Part shown: one piece after another, positions 49,035 through 56,590 of the stretch | Position numbering within the stretch: the first letter of the stretch is position 1 | Layout of the letters: each line of letters starts with the position of its first letter | Position numbers and translations under genes: made by a program | Notes under the pieces: model-generated | The model's input: the letters and a program-made list of their open reading frames with translations, nothing else | Told to the model about the DNA's origin: nothing | The model's database searches: none | DNA from: a virus | Reading direction: 5' to 3' (one strand) | Virus record (IMG/VR): IMGVR_UViG_3300031227_000017 | Location: 47,653 to 111,652 of that record | Length of the DNA: 64,000 nt

Positions 49035-49508
49035 TTACCGCCATGCGACAATCGGGTTCGGAGATACGTCCTCGGGCTGCGGGCTGTAATGTAGCTGCGG
49101 TTTCGGAACCGTCGAACGGCGGGGTTCGACAGGTGCGTCATATCTCAATGGTTTGATCGTAGGCGACTCCGGGAGCTTTCGCGGTGCTGGCATTGGTGCT
49201 GCTGGCGAGCTGACAACAAGGGCAGGCGTCGCGTACCTCGTAGTCGTGGGCGGGCATCTGTATTCATAGTTGTTCGGAATGCCGTAAGTGACGCCATAGC
49301 CCCAGTTATTGGGCGCCGGACGGATATACGTCGTGTTGGGGCACTCGTAGAAGTCACCGTAGTACGGAGCGACGATCTGTCCTTGTTGGAACGGCTGACA
49401 CGGTTGCCAGCACTGGGCCTCGGCCGGAGCCGCCATCTGTGCGAGAACGATCCCCGCCAGCAGGGCGAAGACCAGGATGAACGCGCGTTGCGTGTAAAGT
49501 CGAGTCAT
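49035..49508 (-). CDS. Secreted Pro/Tyr-rich protein with signal peptide
   Basis: A 157-residue protein from ATG 49508. A positively charged start (MTRLYTQR) is followed by AFILVFALLAGIVLAQ and a likely cleavage after AEA near residue 31. The mature part is rich in Pro, Tyr, Cys and Asn (CWQPCQPFQQ, YECPNTTY), with repeats of Pro-Asn-Asn. It is the only secreted-looking product here and is bounded by terminators on both sides, so it forms its own transcription unit. It could act at the envelope or in lysis, but no enzyme motif is seen. Confidence 0.82.
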   Translation of the reverse strand: MTRLYTQRAFILVFALLAGIVLAQMAAPAEAQCWQPCQPFQQGQIVAPYYGDFYECPNTTYIRPAPNNWGYGVTYGIPNNYEYRCPPTTTRYATPALVVSSPAAPMPAPRKLPESPTIKPLRYDAPVEPRRSTVPKPQLHYSPQPEDVSPNPIVAWR

Positions 49509-49538
49509 GATTTTTTTCCTTGTGTGTGTGAATGAAAA

Positions 49539-49569
49539 GATCACCGACAACATAATGCCGCCGGTGATC
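49539..49569 (-). terminator. Terminator after 49599-49979
   Basis: GATCACCG at 49539-49546 and CGGTGATC at 49562-49569 pair; the minus strand then reads CTTTTCATTCAC. It separates the DUF2997 unit from the secreted-protein gene. Confidence 0.65.
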
Positions 49570-49598
49570 ACGAAAGCGATCGGTAGATCAACCAGCGG

Positions 49599-49979
49599 TT
49601 AATCGAACTGCGGTGTTGGGATGCTGTGCGCGTGCAACCAATCCGCTTCGGCCTCCAGGGCCAGTTCGCGGGTGTCGAACGGTCCAAGCACGGGACCTTC
49701 GGACGGCAACAGATCAGCGAACCATTTGTCCGGCGGGTACATGAGGGCTGCCGTCTCCGTCAAGGTGGCGGCGGTTTCGCCTGTGTAATTGCGGTAAACC
49801 CAGTCGCGTGCATCGTCAGAGATGCCGCTACCGGGCTCCACGTGGGAAGCGCGAGCGATTTCCTTCTCCCCGAGTGCCGAAGCGACTGCGTTCACCGCCG
49901 GGCCGTAAAGACCACGGGGTGAGGCTGCTCCAGAACTGATACCGTCTCGCGGGATGATCATGCGTTCTTGCTTCGCCAT
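49599..49979 (-). CDS. Unknown protein downstream of DUF2997
   Basis: A 126-residue protein from ATG 49979 with a mainly helical sequence and several Gly/Pro turns (GISSGAASPRGLYGPAV). A 7-base gap separates it from the DUF2997 gene, so they are cotranscribed. Function unknown. Confidence 0.8.
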   Translation of the reverse strand: MAKQERMIIPRDGISSGAASPRGLYGPAVNAVASALGEKEIARASHVEPGSGISDDARDWVYRNYTGETAATLTETAALMYPPDKWFADLLPSEGPVLGPFDTRELALEAEADWLHAHSIPTPQFD

Positions 49980-49986
49980 ATTACTA

Positions 49987-50196
49987 CTACTCGCCTTCCC
50001 GTAGAAACTCTTGACGTTCTTCGGTGCGGTAATAGTCTGAGGTGAGTTCTTCGTTTTCCACCGAACCAATGGCGGCCTCGAAAGCGGCACTGGCCGTCTG
50101 GCATTCACTGCCCGTGAACCCCTCGGTCGTGATCGTGGGTGTGCGAGTGCCTTTACTGATCCCCTTCAGCGGGACCATCATGCGAATTACTTTCAC
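49987..50196 (-). CDS. DUF2997-family small protein
   Basis: A 69-residue protein. TTEGFTGSECQTASAAFEAAIG followed by LTSDYY matches the conserved centre of DUF2997 (G-F-x-G-x-x-C-x-x-A...L-x-x-x-Y). This family typically occurs beside Ycf35-like (DUF1257) genes in Cyanobacteria and Planctomycetes, as it does here. Role unknown; it may be a small partner of the Ycf46-like ATPase. Confidence 0.82.
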   Translation of the reverse strand: MKVIRMMVPLKGISKGTRTPTITTEGFTGSECQTASAAFEAAIGSVENEELTSDYYRTEERQEFLREGE

Positions 50197-50232
50197 GGTT
50201 ATGTCTCCAAAGTTTATTGACGGACGTAAAAA

Positions 50233-50268
50233 AACGATAGCCAGAGATGCGGCTCCCTGACTATCGTT
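50233..50268 (-). terminator. Terminator after the Ycf35-like gene
   Basis: AACGATAG at 50233-50240 pairs with CTATCGTT at 50261-50268, with further pairing inward. The minus strand then reads TTTTTTACG. It separates the Ycf35-like gene from the DUF2997 gene. Confidence 0.75.
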
Positions 50269-50291
50269 CGGCGACGCGAGGATGCGAGGTC

Positions 50292-50660
50292 CTACGTTGA
50301 TGCGAGTTGGGTCATGATGACCTCAACGTCGCCACCTTCTTGGTCGACCGTCTCGACGGTGTAACCTTGTTCGGCCGCTTCGATCTTCGCAGTTTCGATC
50401 GTGTAGCTTTGGACCAGCTTGTCCAATTCGATCTGCTTGCCCCACGACCCGCCGTAGTTGTCGTAGTGGGCGACGCCCTTTTCGTCGATGACGACGGGAT
50501 ACTGCCAATCGGGCAGCTTGAAGCCGACACCTTGGACGTGCTGGCCGCCATACATCTTGTGGTTGCCCACGCCAAGACTGGTGAGGCCCAGTTCGCCGAT
50601 CGCGGTGTTGAGAGCGTCGGTGTTGGTCAGATTGACCTTGCATTTTACAACATGACTCAT
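50292..50660 (-). CDS. ycf35: Ycf35-like protein (DUF1257)
   Basis: A 122-residue protein that begins MSHVVKCKVNLTNTDALNTAI and ends YTIETAKIEAAEQGYTVETV...GDVEVIM, matching the DUF1257/Ycf35 family in order and spacing. Ycf35 is conserved in cyanobacteria and some chloroplasts and is of uncertain function. Its presence beside DUF2997 and a Ycf46-like ATPase in a phage is unusual. A 115-base gap lies upstream. Confidence 0.85.
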   Translation of the reverse strand: MSHVVKCKVNLTNTDALNTAIGELGLTSLGVGNHKMYGGQHVQGVGFKLPDWQYPVVIDEKGVAHYDNYGGSWGKQIELDKLVQSYTIETAKIEAAEQGYTVETVDQEGGDVEVIMTQLAST

Positions 50661-50775
50661 TGAGATCTCTCCTGTAAAAGGGAAATTGGTCGGGCCGTCG
50701 CCCGAGACACGTGTCAGATACTAAGTGTAAACGATGCTGCCCGGGATACGCAACCCCGGACAGCCAAGAAGAAGC

Positions 50776-52434
50776 CTAATTGTCGATCTCGACCGAACGC
50801 TGAGCGCGTCCATGCTGCTTACCACTACTGATAGTCAGCGGCGTCGTTACGGGCCTCGCTTTGTCCTTACAGAACTTACGGATGGCCTCAACACCTTCGC
50901 TATCCCGCTGGCTGATGGGTACGATGCTGGCAGCCGCTTCGATAATCTCCTCGAACGTGGGATCGCCCGTGTGGCGTTTCTCAAACGCGATGTACCGGGC
51001 TTCCCGGACAGCTTCCTCGATCTCAGAACCGACGAAACCGTGGAGTTTCTCCGTGATCATCGTCCAGTCGTCGGTGTCCAGCCCCATACTCAGCATATCC
51101 ACGCCACGCTTCTTGAAGTGGATCTCCATGATCTGCTGGCATTCGACCGAGTTCGGAAGGTCGGTGTACCACATGGCGTCGAAACGGCCGGCCCGCGTCA
51201 GTTCAGGCGGCAGGCCTTCGGTGCGGTTCAGCGTCATGATGCAGAACGTCTTCGACTGGTTTTCAGCCAGCCACGTCAGGATCGTGCCGAACACACGCTT
51301 GGTCACACCCGAGTCACCTTGACTGGTGTGGGCGTGCCCCAGGGCCTTGTCCGCTTCATCGATCAGCAGCACGCAGCCTTTTTGGGCGTCGATCTGCTTC
51401 AAGACGTCGTGAGTCCGCTGCTCCGACTCTCCGACAAGACTGCCGAACAGCGAGCCGATGTCGAGGATGTAGCCGGGCAAGCCCAGCAGCTGGCAAGTCG
51501 CCTTGCCCACCATCGATTTTCCGGTACCGGGAAGTCCCAGCAGCACGACACCACGAGGGTAGTCGATGTTCATCGCGCGGGCGGACGGGAGGTACGCCTG
51601 CTTACGTCGTTCAAGCCACGTCAGGTACTGGTCGAATCCGCCGATCTCCTCACGAGAGGCGATGGCACCTTCGGGAATGTAGGTCAGCACCTCACTCTTC
51701 TTCACGATGGCCGCCTTCTCGTCTTTGATCGTCGACAGCATCTCCGGGGAGAACCCACTGTGACGGACAAGGCAGCGTGCCAGACAGTTCTCCGCCTCGT
51801 TGGCGGTCAACCCGAGAAGGTTCGTGACCAGCTGTGCTCGCAGTTCGTCAGTGCATTGCGCCTTCTCCGGGTCTTTCGACTCGATACTTTGGCGAACGAA
51901 CTCGACGGTGCGGGCCAGCTTGGCCTCGCCTGGAAGCAAGAATTCCACGACAGAGATGTTAGCTTTCACCTTGTCGTGGATCGAGAGCTTCGGCGACAGG
52001 ATGATGATGGGCCGCTTGTGCTTCTTATTCACCAAGCGGTTGCCTTCCGTCAACGTGCGGATGCGCCGGCGGACATTAGTGTCCACCATGAAGTCATCCA
52101 AGTCACGGAAGATGAAGACCTGATTGCCGTTGAACAAGGCCTCATCGTTGAGAGCCTCCAACGCCGACACCGCGTTCTTGTACTTGTTGTTCCCCGACAG
52201 CGCGTCGCAGGAGAACCCCTCGTAACAGTCCCACGTGACCACGCCCATATTCAGGCGACGGGCCACACGCGTGATCTCGACCTCGGCTCGCGCCTCTTCG
52301 GCCGTATGCACGTAAAGAGCTTGATAACCAGCACGCAGATGTTCGTCCAACAGCTGGGCGAAATCGTTATCCTCGGTGACGAGGCCGGTATTGGTATCTT
52401 CCGCGGGGGCTGGTTTCGTCGTTTTCTTAGCCAT
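50776..52434 (-). CDS. ycf46: Ycf46-like AAA ATPase with C-terminal RxIDLD tag
   Basis: A 552-residue AAA protein. The N-terminal domain (residues about 20-220) with DDFMVDTN and a Walker-like IFRDLDDF precedes the AAA core: Walker A GLPGTGKS (near residue 297), Walker B VLLIDEADKAL (near 360), sensor FCIMTLNRTEGLPPEL, and arginine-finger region RAGRFDAMW. This two-part layout is that of Ycf46-type ATPases from cyanobacteria and plastids. It ends QHGRAQRSVEIDN, a tag copy as the last residues. It is the leading gene of the Ycf35-DUF2997 unit and may remodel or unfold tagged proteins. Confidence 0.88.
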   Translation of the reverse strand: MAKKTTKPAPAEDTNTGLVTEDNDFAQLLDEHLRAGYQALYVHTAEEARAEVEITRVARRLNMGVVTWDCYEGFSCDALSGNNKYKNAVSALEALNDEALFNGNQVFIFRDLDDFMVDTNVRRRIRTLTEGNRLVNKKHKRPIIILSPKLSIHDKVKANISVVEFLLPGEAKLARTVEFVRQSIESKDPEKAQCTDELRAQLVTNLLGLTANEAENCLARCLVRHSGFSPEMLSTIKDEKAAIVKKSEVLTYIPEGAIASREEIGGFDQYLTWLERRKQAYLPSARAMNIDYPRGVVLLGLPGTGKSMVGKATCQLLGLPGYILDIGSLFGSLVGESEQRTHDVLKQIDAQKGCVLLIDEADKALGHAHTSQGDSGVTKRVFGTILTWLAENQSKTFCIMTLNRTEGLPPELTRAGRFDAMWYTDLPNSVECQQIMEIHFKKRGVDMLSMGLDTDDWTMITEKLHGFVGSEIEEAVREARYIAFEKRHTGDPTFEEIIEAAASIVPISQRDSEGVEAIRKFCKDKARPVTTPLTISSGKQHGRAQRSVEIDN

Positions 52435-52449
52435 TTTCTTTTGTCTTTC

Positions 52450-53136
52450 CTACTTTTGCTCGAAAGATCGTAGCATATTATTCACTACATCTTTCGCGTT
52501 GCCATTCCGTAGCTGCAACTGATCCAGCTGCTGCGACATGCGAATTAGGTTCTCCTTGACCAGACGATTGATCTCTTCCGTCTTCGATGCTTCGAGATCG
52601 TAGATGGCGTTGAACATTGTCGGGTCATCAGAGAAGTCACTCTGCACGAGTGCGGCGGGATTGCTTTCGCGCACCGCTATCTTGAGCACGTCAGGTGGCG
52701 ATATGATGCCCTCGGCGTCGAGAGCAGCTCCAATGTAGGCGACGATCTCATCACTGAATGGATTCTCGTCGTCCTCATCAGGCTCCGCCAGTAACATAGC
52801 CTCGGTAATTGCCCATGCGACTTCAGCGGCGTCTGCGGGTTCCCATGCGCGGGGATCGTACGTGTCCCCGGACAAGATATTCGCAAACTCGTTGAAATCA
52901 GGGAGGTTCTTGTAAAACGCGTCTGATACGACGAGATTGATACCCGTCATCAGCCGGTCAAATACCCGGTTAGGTATCTTGGCTTGGAAATCAGCTTCGA
53001 TCTCCAGCTTCAACGTCTCGGGTAGCCACTCGAAGCACTCGGTGCCGAAGTGATCGACAACCGCGATAACGAGCGTGGTAGCGAAGGATTCGCCACTTTG
53101 GAAAGCATCACGGTAACTGCTCTGTACTTGCGGCAT
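52450..53136 (-). CDS. Unknown protein upstream of the AAA ATPase
   Basis: A 228-residue acidic helical protein. ATG 53136 has GGAG upstream. 'SSYRDAFQSGESFATTLVIAVVDHFGTECFEW' followed by TLKLEIEADF is a pattern I associate with conserved phage orphans; the C-terminal half is coiled (MSQQLDQLQLRNGN). A role in assembly is possible. It precedes the ATPase by 15 bases, suggesting co-transcription. Confidence 0.83.
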   Translation of the reverse strand: MPQVQSSYRDAFQSGESFATTLVIAVVDHFGTECFEWLPETLKLEIEADFQAKIPNRVFDRLMTGINLVVSDAFYKNLPDFNEFANILSGDTYDPRAWEPADAAEVAWAITEAMLLAEPDEDDENPFSDEIVAYIGAALDAEGIISPPDVLKIAVRESNPAALVQSDFSDDPTMFNAIYDLEASKTEEINRLVKENLIRMSQQLDQLQLRNGNAKDVVNNMLRSFEQK

Positions 53137-53599
53137 CGTCAAGTCTCCTTTGTAGCTGCCTACAGGCGAGCGTGTTCCGACCGAAGAGTACGGCCAGATT
53201 GTATGCCACCGTCTCCATTGGTGGCTGCTCCGGGGACAATACAATGTCACCCGTAACAAGGTCAAGCCAACCGGTGTTCCCGGTCCACGTGACATACTGT
53301 CCGTCGGCGATGACCAACGCCAGTGGGGCAGGTGCCCGCGTCTTCCTCATCGCTTGCTCCAACGCATGACCGTGGTCTTGCAGGCCAGCCGTGAGCTCCT
53401 CGAAGATCGCGGTCCGCTGTTCGGGCGCTAGAAAAGCTAGCCGCCCGAGCAGCATGATCACCCACAGCCGCAAGCAGTCATCCGCACAGATAACAGTATC
53501 TGCCGCAGGCATTTTCGCGTGGCCGAGTTGTCGGAACGCGTTGCGCTGCTGGAGCGGAGTGAGCACTTGATCGTGTGTGAGGACCTGAACCGTGAACAT
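53108..53599 (-). CDS. Unknown protein
   Basis: A 163-residue protein overlapping the next gene by 29 bases. It is helical in the first half (with CADDCLRLWVIMLLGRLAFL) and beta-rich later. No family recognised. Confidence 0.81.
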   Translation of the reverse strand: MFTVQVLTHDQVLTPLQQRNAFRQLGHAKMPAADTVICADDCLRLWVIMLLGRLAFLAPEQRTAIFEELTAGLQDHGHALEQAMRKTRAPAPLALVIADGQYVTWTGNTGWLDLVTGDIVLSPEQPPMETVAYNLAVLFGRNTLACRQLQRRLDDAASTEQLP

Positions 53600-53872
53600 C
53601 TACAGTCCGCCCGTGATATTGTAATCACAACGGTAGGCCGCAACAACAGTGCCGTTACGCCCGAGAATTAGGTCGTCGCTCGTCTCGCCGTTGCAGTCGA
53701 CCGGATAGGCTACCTCGTTGCCCGAGACGCCCGCACGGGTGATCTGCTTGGTCGCAGCAGTGATCGCAGCCTGCTTGGCGGCCGCCGACATCACTTCTTC
53801 TTGCGAATCCCCTTGAACCGTGACAGTACCCTGGCGGTCGCCAAGGTCCGTACTCACTACAGTAATGGCCAT
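53600..53872 (-). CDS. Unknown small beta-rich protein
   Basis: A 90-residue protein with strands (TVVSTDLGDRQGTVTVQG) and a helix (SAAAKQAAITAATKQI) then a Gly/Asn C-terminus. No family recognised. It abuts its neighbour with no gap. Confidence 0.81.
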   Translation of the reverse strand: MAITVVSTDLGDRQGTVTVQGDSQEEVMSAAAKQAAITAATKQITRAGVSGNEVAYPVDCNGETSDDLILGRNGTVVAAYRCDYNITGGL

Positions 53873-53923
53873 CTGATACTCCTTCTGGTTAGTGTAACGG
53901 CCTGATCAAAAAATATCTGATTG

Positions 53924-54487
53924 CTATATCGTACCCTCTATCGATGTTTTAATCAATGCGATCGGTATGGCAATGCTTCTATCTACGTCGCTGGCACGGC
54001 CACGGTAGAGTGTCAACTCCGGGGCTAGCTGCGGGATCTGCGTGCCACCTTCTGTAATGACCTGGGCCCACCCCGCTCGTTTGAACGCGAAAGCCACGCC
54101 GCAGTGGGAGCCGGTGAGCCGGTGCTGGCTGAGGTCCACATGACTCAAGTCCATCTCTGCTGGGATATACATGGCACACGGCACAATTTGCGTGTCGCCC
54201 ACTACCGGCTGCTTCGCTGCTTCGTTCAGCCGCCGGAAGTGTGCATGGTCTGTGTATACCCTGACAATCGATCGTTGCCCAAACAGCATATTAGCGTCAT
54301 ACATCACCTGACACATGCCAGGAACCTGCGGATGGGCCACTTTCTCCAACCATTCCGCTGTGTCGAGAAGTTGGCAACCCACCCGCCGGGTGAGATCGAT
54401 AACGTACCACTTGGCCTCACGACGCGAGACTGTCGGTCGAGCCGGTATGAGCCAGCTACCCAGTGTTAGTTTATCTATGGAACTCAT
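53924..54487 (-). CDS. Unknown protein with structured leader
   Basis: A 187-residue protein with mixed strands and helices; no catalytic motif. Its upstream gap (54488-54636) contains a long stem-loop that may regulate expression. 51 bases without a gene follow its stop. Confidence 0.82.
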   Translation of the reverse strand: MSSIDKLTLGSWLIPARPTVSRREAKWYVIDLTRRVGCQLLDTAEWLEKVAHPQVPGMCQVMYDANMLFGQRSIVRVYTDHAHFRRLNEAAKQPVVGDTQIVPCAMYIPAEMDLSHVDLSQHRLTGSHCGVAFAFKRAGWAQVITEGGTQIPQLAPELTLYRGRASDVDRSIAIPIALIKTSIEGTI

Positions 54488-54552
54488 TGTTCTCTCCCAA
54501 TAGCTAAGAAAAATCGGAGAACTTCCACGTCTGAATGTGCTGTAGCAAACCC

Positions 54553-54612
54553 CAATAGGCGTGAGAAAGTACCGTGTTGAAAGTCACACAGGTAATCCCT
54601 CACAGCCTATTG
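54553..54612 (-). promoter_or_regulatory. 60-base structured leader upstream of 53924-54487
   Basis: CAATAGGCGTGAG pairs with CTCACAGCCTATTG (one bulged A), and inside the loop TACCGTGT pairs with ACACAGGTA (again one bulged A). The result is a single long hairpin of two helices with matching bulges, 65 bases before the start codon. No T-run follows, so a riboregulator, protein-binding site or RNase site is more likely than a terminator. Confidence 0.6.
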
Positions 54613-54636
54613 AGGCTGCTAAGCGGGGTGTCGTTG

Positions 54637-54822
54637 TTACGACATGACGGCTGGGCAGATGATCTGCCCGTTGACGTCGTACTCGATCTCGTCGACTGAT
54701 TGGCTGACCACTTGGCCGCCAACGACGAAATGAGCATAGCGGGGGTTCGGTCGAACGTCAGTTAATTTGACGACCGGGGAGCCCGTAACCTGGGCAGTGG
54801 GGGTGGCTGTTGAAGCGACCAT
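54637..54822 (-). CDS. Small beta-rich protein
   Basis: A 61-residue protein from ATG 54822 with AAGGAG at the right distance. It is mostly strand-forming with Val and Pro. No family recognised. Confidence 0.74.
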   Translation of the reverse strand: MVASTATPTAQVTGSPVVKLTDVRPNPRYAHFVVGGQVVSQSVDEIEYDVNGQIICPAVMS

Positions 54823-54863
54823 GAGAAGTCTCCTTCGTGGAGGTAGTGCGAGCACAGGTTGAT

Positions 54864-54893
54864 ACCCGGCTGCCGCTCGCGTGGCAGCCGGGT
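54864..54893 (-). other. 11-bp GC-rich hairpin
   Basis: ACCCGGCTGCC and GGCAGCCGGGT are perfect complements with an eight-base loop, in the gap between two minus-strand genes. No T-run follows on the minus strand. Confidence 0.6.
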
Positions 54894-54913
54894 GTGTGTT
54901 CCGTGGTAGCAGC

Positions 54914-55465
54914 CTACGTGGCCGCTTCCTCTTTCGTGAGTGGCAGACTCGGCACGTCGCGATCGTCCGTCATGTTGGTGCGTCCTTCCGGCCTAGCATC
55001 GCCTTCCGCTGCCGCAGCTTCTTCGGCTTCCAACGCCTCGATCTCTTCCTCGGTGAGCCCGCGGGCTGCTCGCCGCAGATGCACCCCGACCGGGCAACTG
55101 AACTCTTTAGTCCCGGGTGCCCGCTCTCCATGAATGGCTGTCGACACTTTGAAGGCTACCTCGATGACATCTTCGTTGTAGTCGTACGGCCCCTCCTGGA
55201 TCTCGGTGTTCATCACCAAGGCATCACCGCAGTCGGCGACTTCTTCTCCGTAATACTTCCGTACGACCGACATCTTGTGATGCCGGCAGACCAGAAGCAC
55301 ACCGCTGAACGTGACGGCGGCTACGAAGAACGATTGATACGGCAACGCCTGCCGTATCTCCATGCGCTGCTTGAACGTCGGTAGCCAGATCCCGCGACGG
55401 ATCAGCGTGACGCGTTCGGCGATGTGACGCCAAACCAAAAGAATCATCGTGATGAGGTTCGACAT
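54914..55465 (-). CDS. Unknown protein with hydrophobic N-terminus
   Basis: A 183-residue protein from ATG 55465 (AGGAAGG upstream). The start contains a hydrophobic segment LITMILLVW and a further one in SFFVAAVTFSGVLLVC; the C-terminus is acidic and disordered. A single- or double-pass membrane protein is likely. Confidence 0.78.
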   Translation of the reverse strand: MSNLITMILLVWRHIAERVTLIRRGIWLPTFKQRMEIRQALPYQSFFVAAVTFSGVLLVCRHHKMSVVRKYYGEEVADCGDALVMNTEIQEGPYDYNEDVIEVAFKVSTAIHGERAPGTKEFSCPVGVHLRRAARGLTEEEIEALEAEEAAAAEGDARPEGRTNMTDDRDVPSLPLTKEEAAT

Positions 55466-55505
55466 TGAACCTTCCTCCTCGTGAGGGTGACAAGTGCAAC
55501 CGGGT

Positions 55506-55521
55506 GTCAGCGATCGCTGAC
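55506..55521. promoter_or_regulatory. 16-bp perfect palindrome
   Basis: GTCAGCGATCGCTGAC is a perfect palindrome and is flanked by CGGGT/ACCCG, which can extend the stem. It lies 40 bases upstream of the gene at 54914-55465 and could be an operator or an RNA hairpin. Confidence 0.5.
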
Positions 55522-55539
55522 TAGGACCCGAAAAGATAC

Positions 55540-55576
55540 AACACGAACCCCAACTGATAAAGCTGAGGTTCATGTT
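55540..55576 (-). terminator. Terminator-like hairpin after 55611-56078
   Basis: An AACATGAACC/GGTTCGTGTT stem with one mismatch; the minus strand then reads GTATCTTTTC. It would end the gene at 55611-56078. Confidence 0.5.
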
Positions 55577-55610
55577 ATATGCCCGAAAACGAAGCTGAGT
55601 TTAGTTTGGA

Positions 55611-56078
55611 CTACGACACAAATGTCGTGTCATCGTAACGTGACGTCATGCCTTCCGGCGGTAGCGAGGCTACCCCGATAAGACACTCTTCAGCGGCCCA
55701 CCGTACGGTGGACGCCATCGGGCGGCAGTAGCCTTCGGCGTTGTCCTTTGCCCATTGGACAGCCTCGGCTCGGTCGGTGTCACGGAAGACGTGACATACC
55801 GTCTGTCGGAATTCGTGTGACGTCCGAAGTTCTTCACGAACCGCATCCGTCACACCCGTGTGCTCCACATCCATGATGCGGTGTAACGGACTCTGGGCCT
55901 CGGACTGGTGGATGCCGCCCTCGCGATGAAGCGAGGGACATCCGATCATTCCTTCGGTGAAGTAATCACCGGGGAGCGTCCACGCCGTAACAGCCATCGC
56001 CATAGCCCTGGTGAACACCAGTGAATGCTCGTTGGCTTTATCGATCGTGTCCTTCTTCGGGAACAATTTACGGAACAT
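55611..56078 (-). CDS. Unknown protein with basic N-terminus
   Basis: A 155-residue protein starting MFRKLFPKKDTIDK; mixed helical sequence with Cys and His residues (RQTVCHVFRDTD). No family recognised. An AAGGAGG site precedes the start. The 200-base gap upstream contains a terminator and no gene. Confidence 0.81.
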   Translation of the reverse strand: MFRKLFPKKDTIDKANEHSLVFTRAMAMAVTAWTLPGDYFTEGMIGCPSLHREGGIHQSEAQSPLHRIMDVEHTGVTDAVREELRTSHEFRQTVCHVFRDTDRAEAVQWAKDNAEGYCRPMASTVRWAAEECLIGVASLPPEGMTSRYDDTTFVS

Positions 56079-56225
56079 ACTGCACCTCCTTGTGATAGGG
56101 ACCGTGTTCCAGCAGTGCGGCCGGGGTCCATGAAATAGACCAAAAATGGCCCAAAACGTGGGTTGTGAATACTACATTACAACCTCATCTTATATGACGT
56201 GTTTTTGGGCTGAATTTAGACGAAA

Positions 56226-56251
56226 AATGGCGGGCCAAATGACCCGCCATT
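56226..56251 (-). terminator. Strong terminator after 56279-56590
   Basis: AATGGCGGG at 56226-56234 pairs perfectly with CCCGCCATT at 56243-56251; the minus strand then reads TTTTCGTCT. Confidence 0.8.
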
Positions 56252-56278
56252 CTAAGATTTCAGATTGTGGTAGCCGAA

Positions 56279-56590
56279 CTAGATCGTGTACTTCACACGC
56301 TGGCCACGCCCGTTGCTCGCGATTATCCGCAACTGTCTCGCACCAAGCAACTGCTTGAGCTTCGTCAGTCGTGAGCCCCGGAGCGACCGCACCGCCGTCT
56401 TGGCCTGATTGATTGCGTCAGTCGCGATCTGGGTTTTCTGGGACCCGCACCGGTGGCAATTCTTCTTACCCTTCTGGACAGACTCCAACTGCTTCTTCGC
56501 AGCAGTCAATCCAGGGAGTATTGCCACGACACGCGGATCGGCCATCATGGCCTTGATCGTGCTGTCTTCAATCACAAGTAGGTTTATCAT
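56279..56590 (-). CDS. Small protein with CxxC
   Basis: A 103-residue basic, helical protein. KKNCHRCGSQK may bind metal with another residue. No family recognised. It overlaps the upstream stop (ATGA). Confidence 0.8.
   Translation of the reverse strand: MINLLVIEDSTIKAMMADPRVVAILPGLTAAKKQLESVQKGKKNCHRCGSQKTQIATDAINQAKTAVRSLRGSRLTKLKQLLGARQLRIIASNGRGQRVKYTI

Noticed and set aside
50734-52473. A 579-codon open frame on the plus strand
   Set aside because: It mirrors the Ycf46-like ATPase, which has full AAA motifs on the minus strand.
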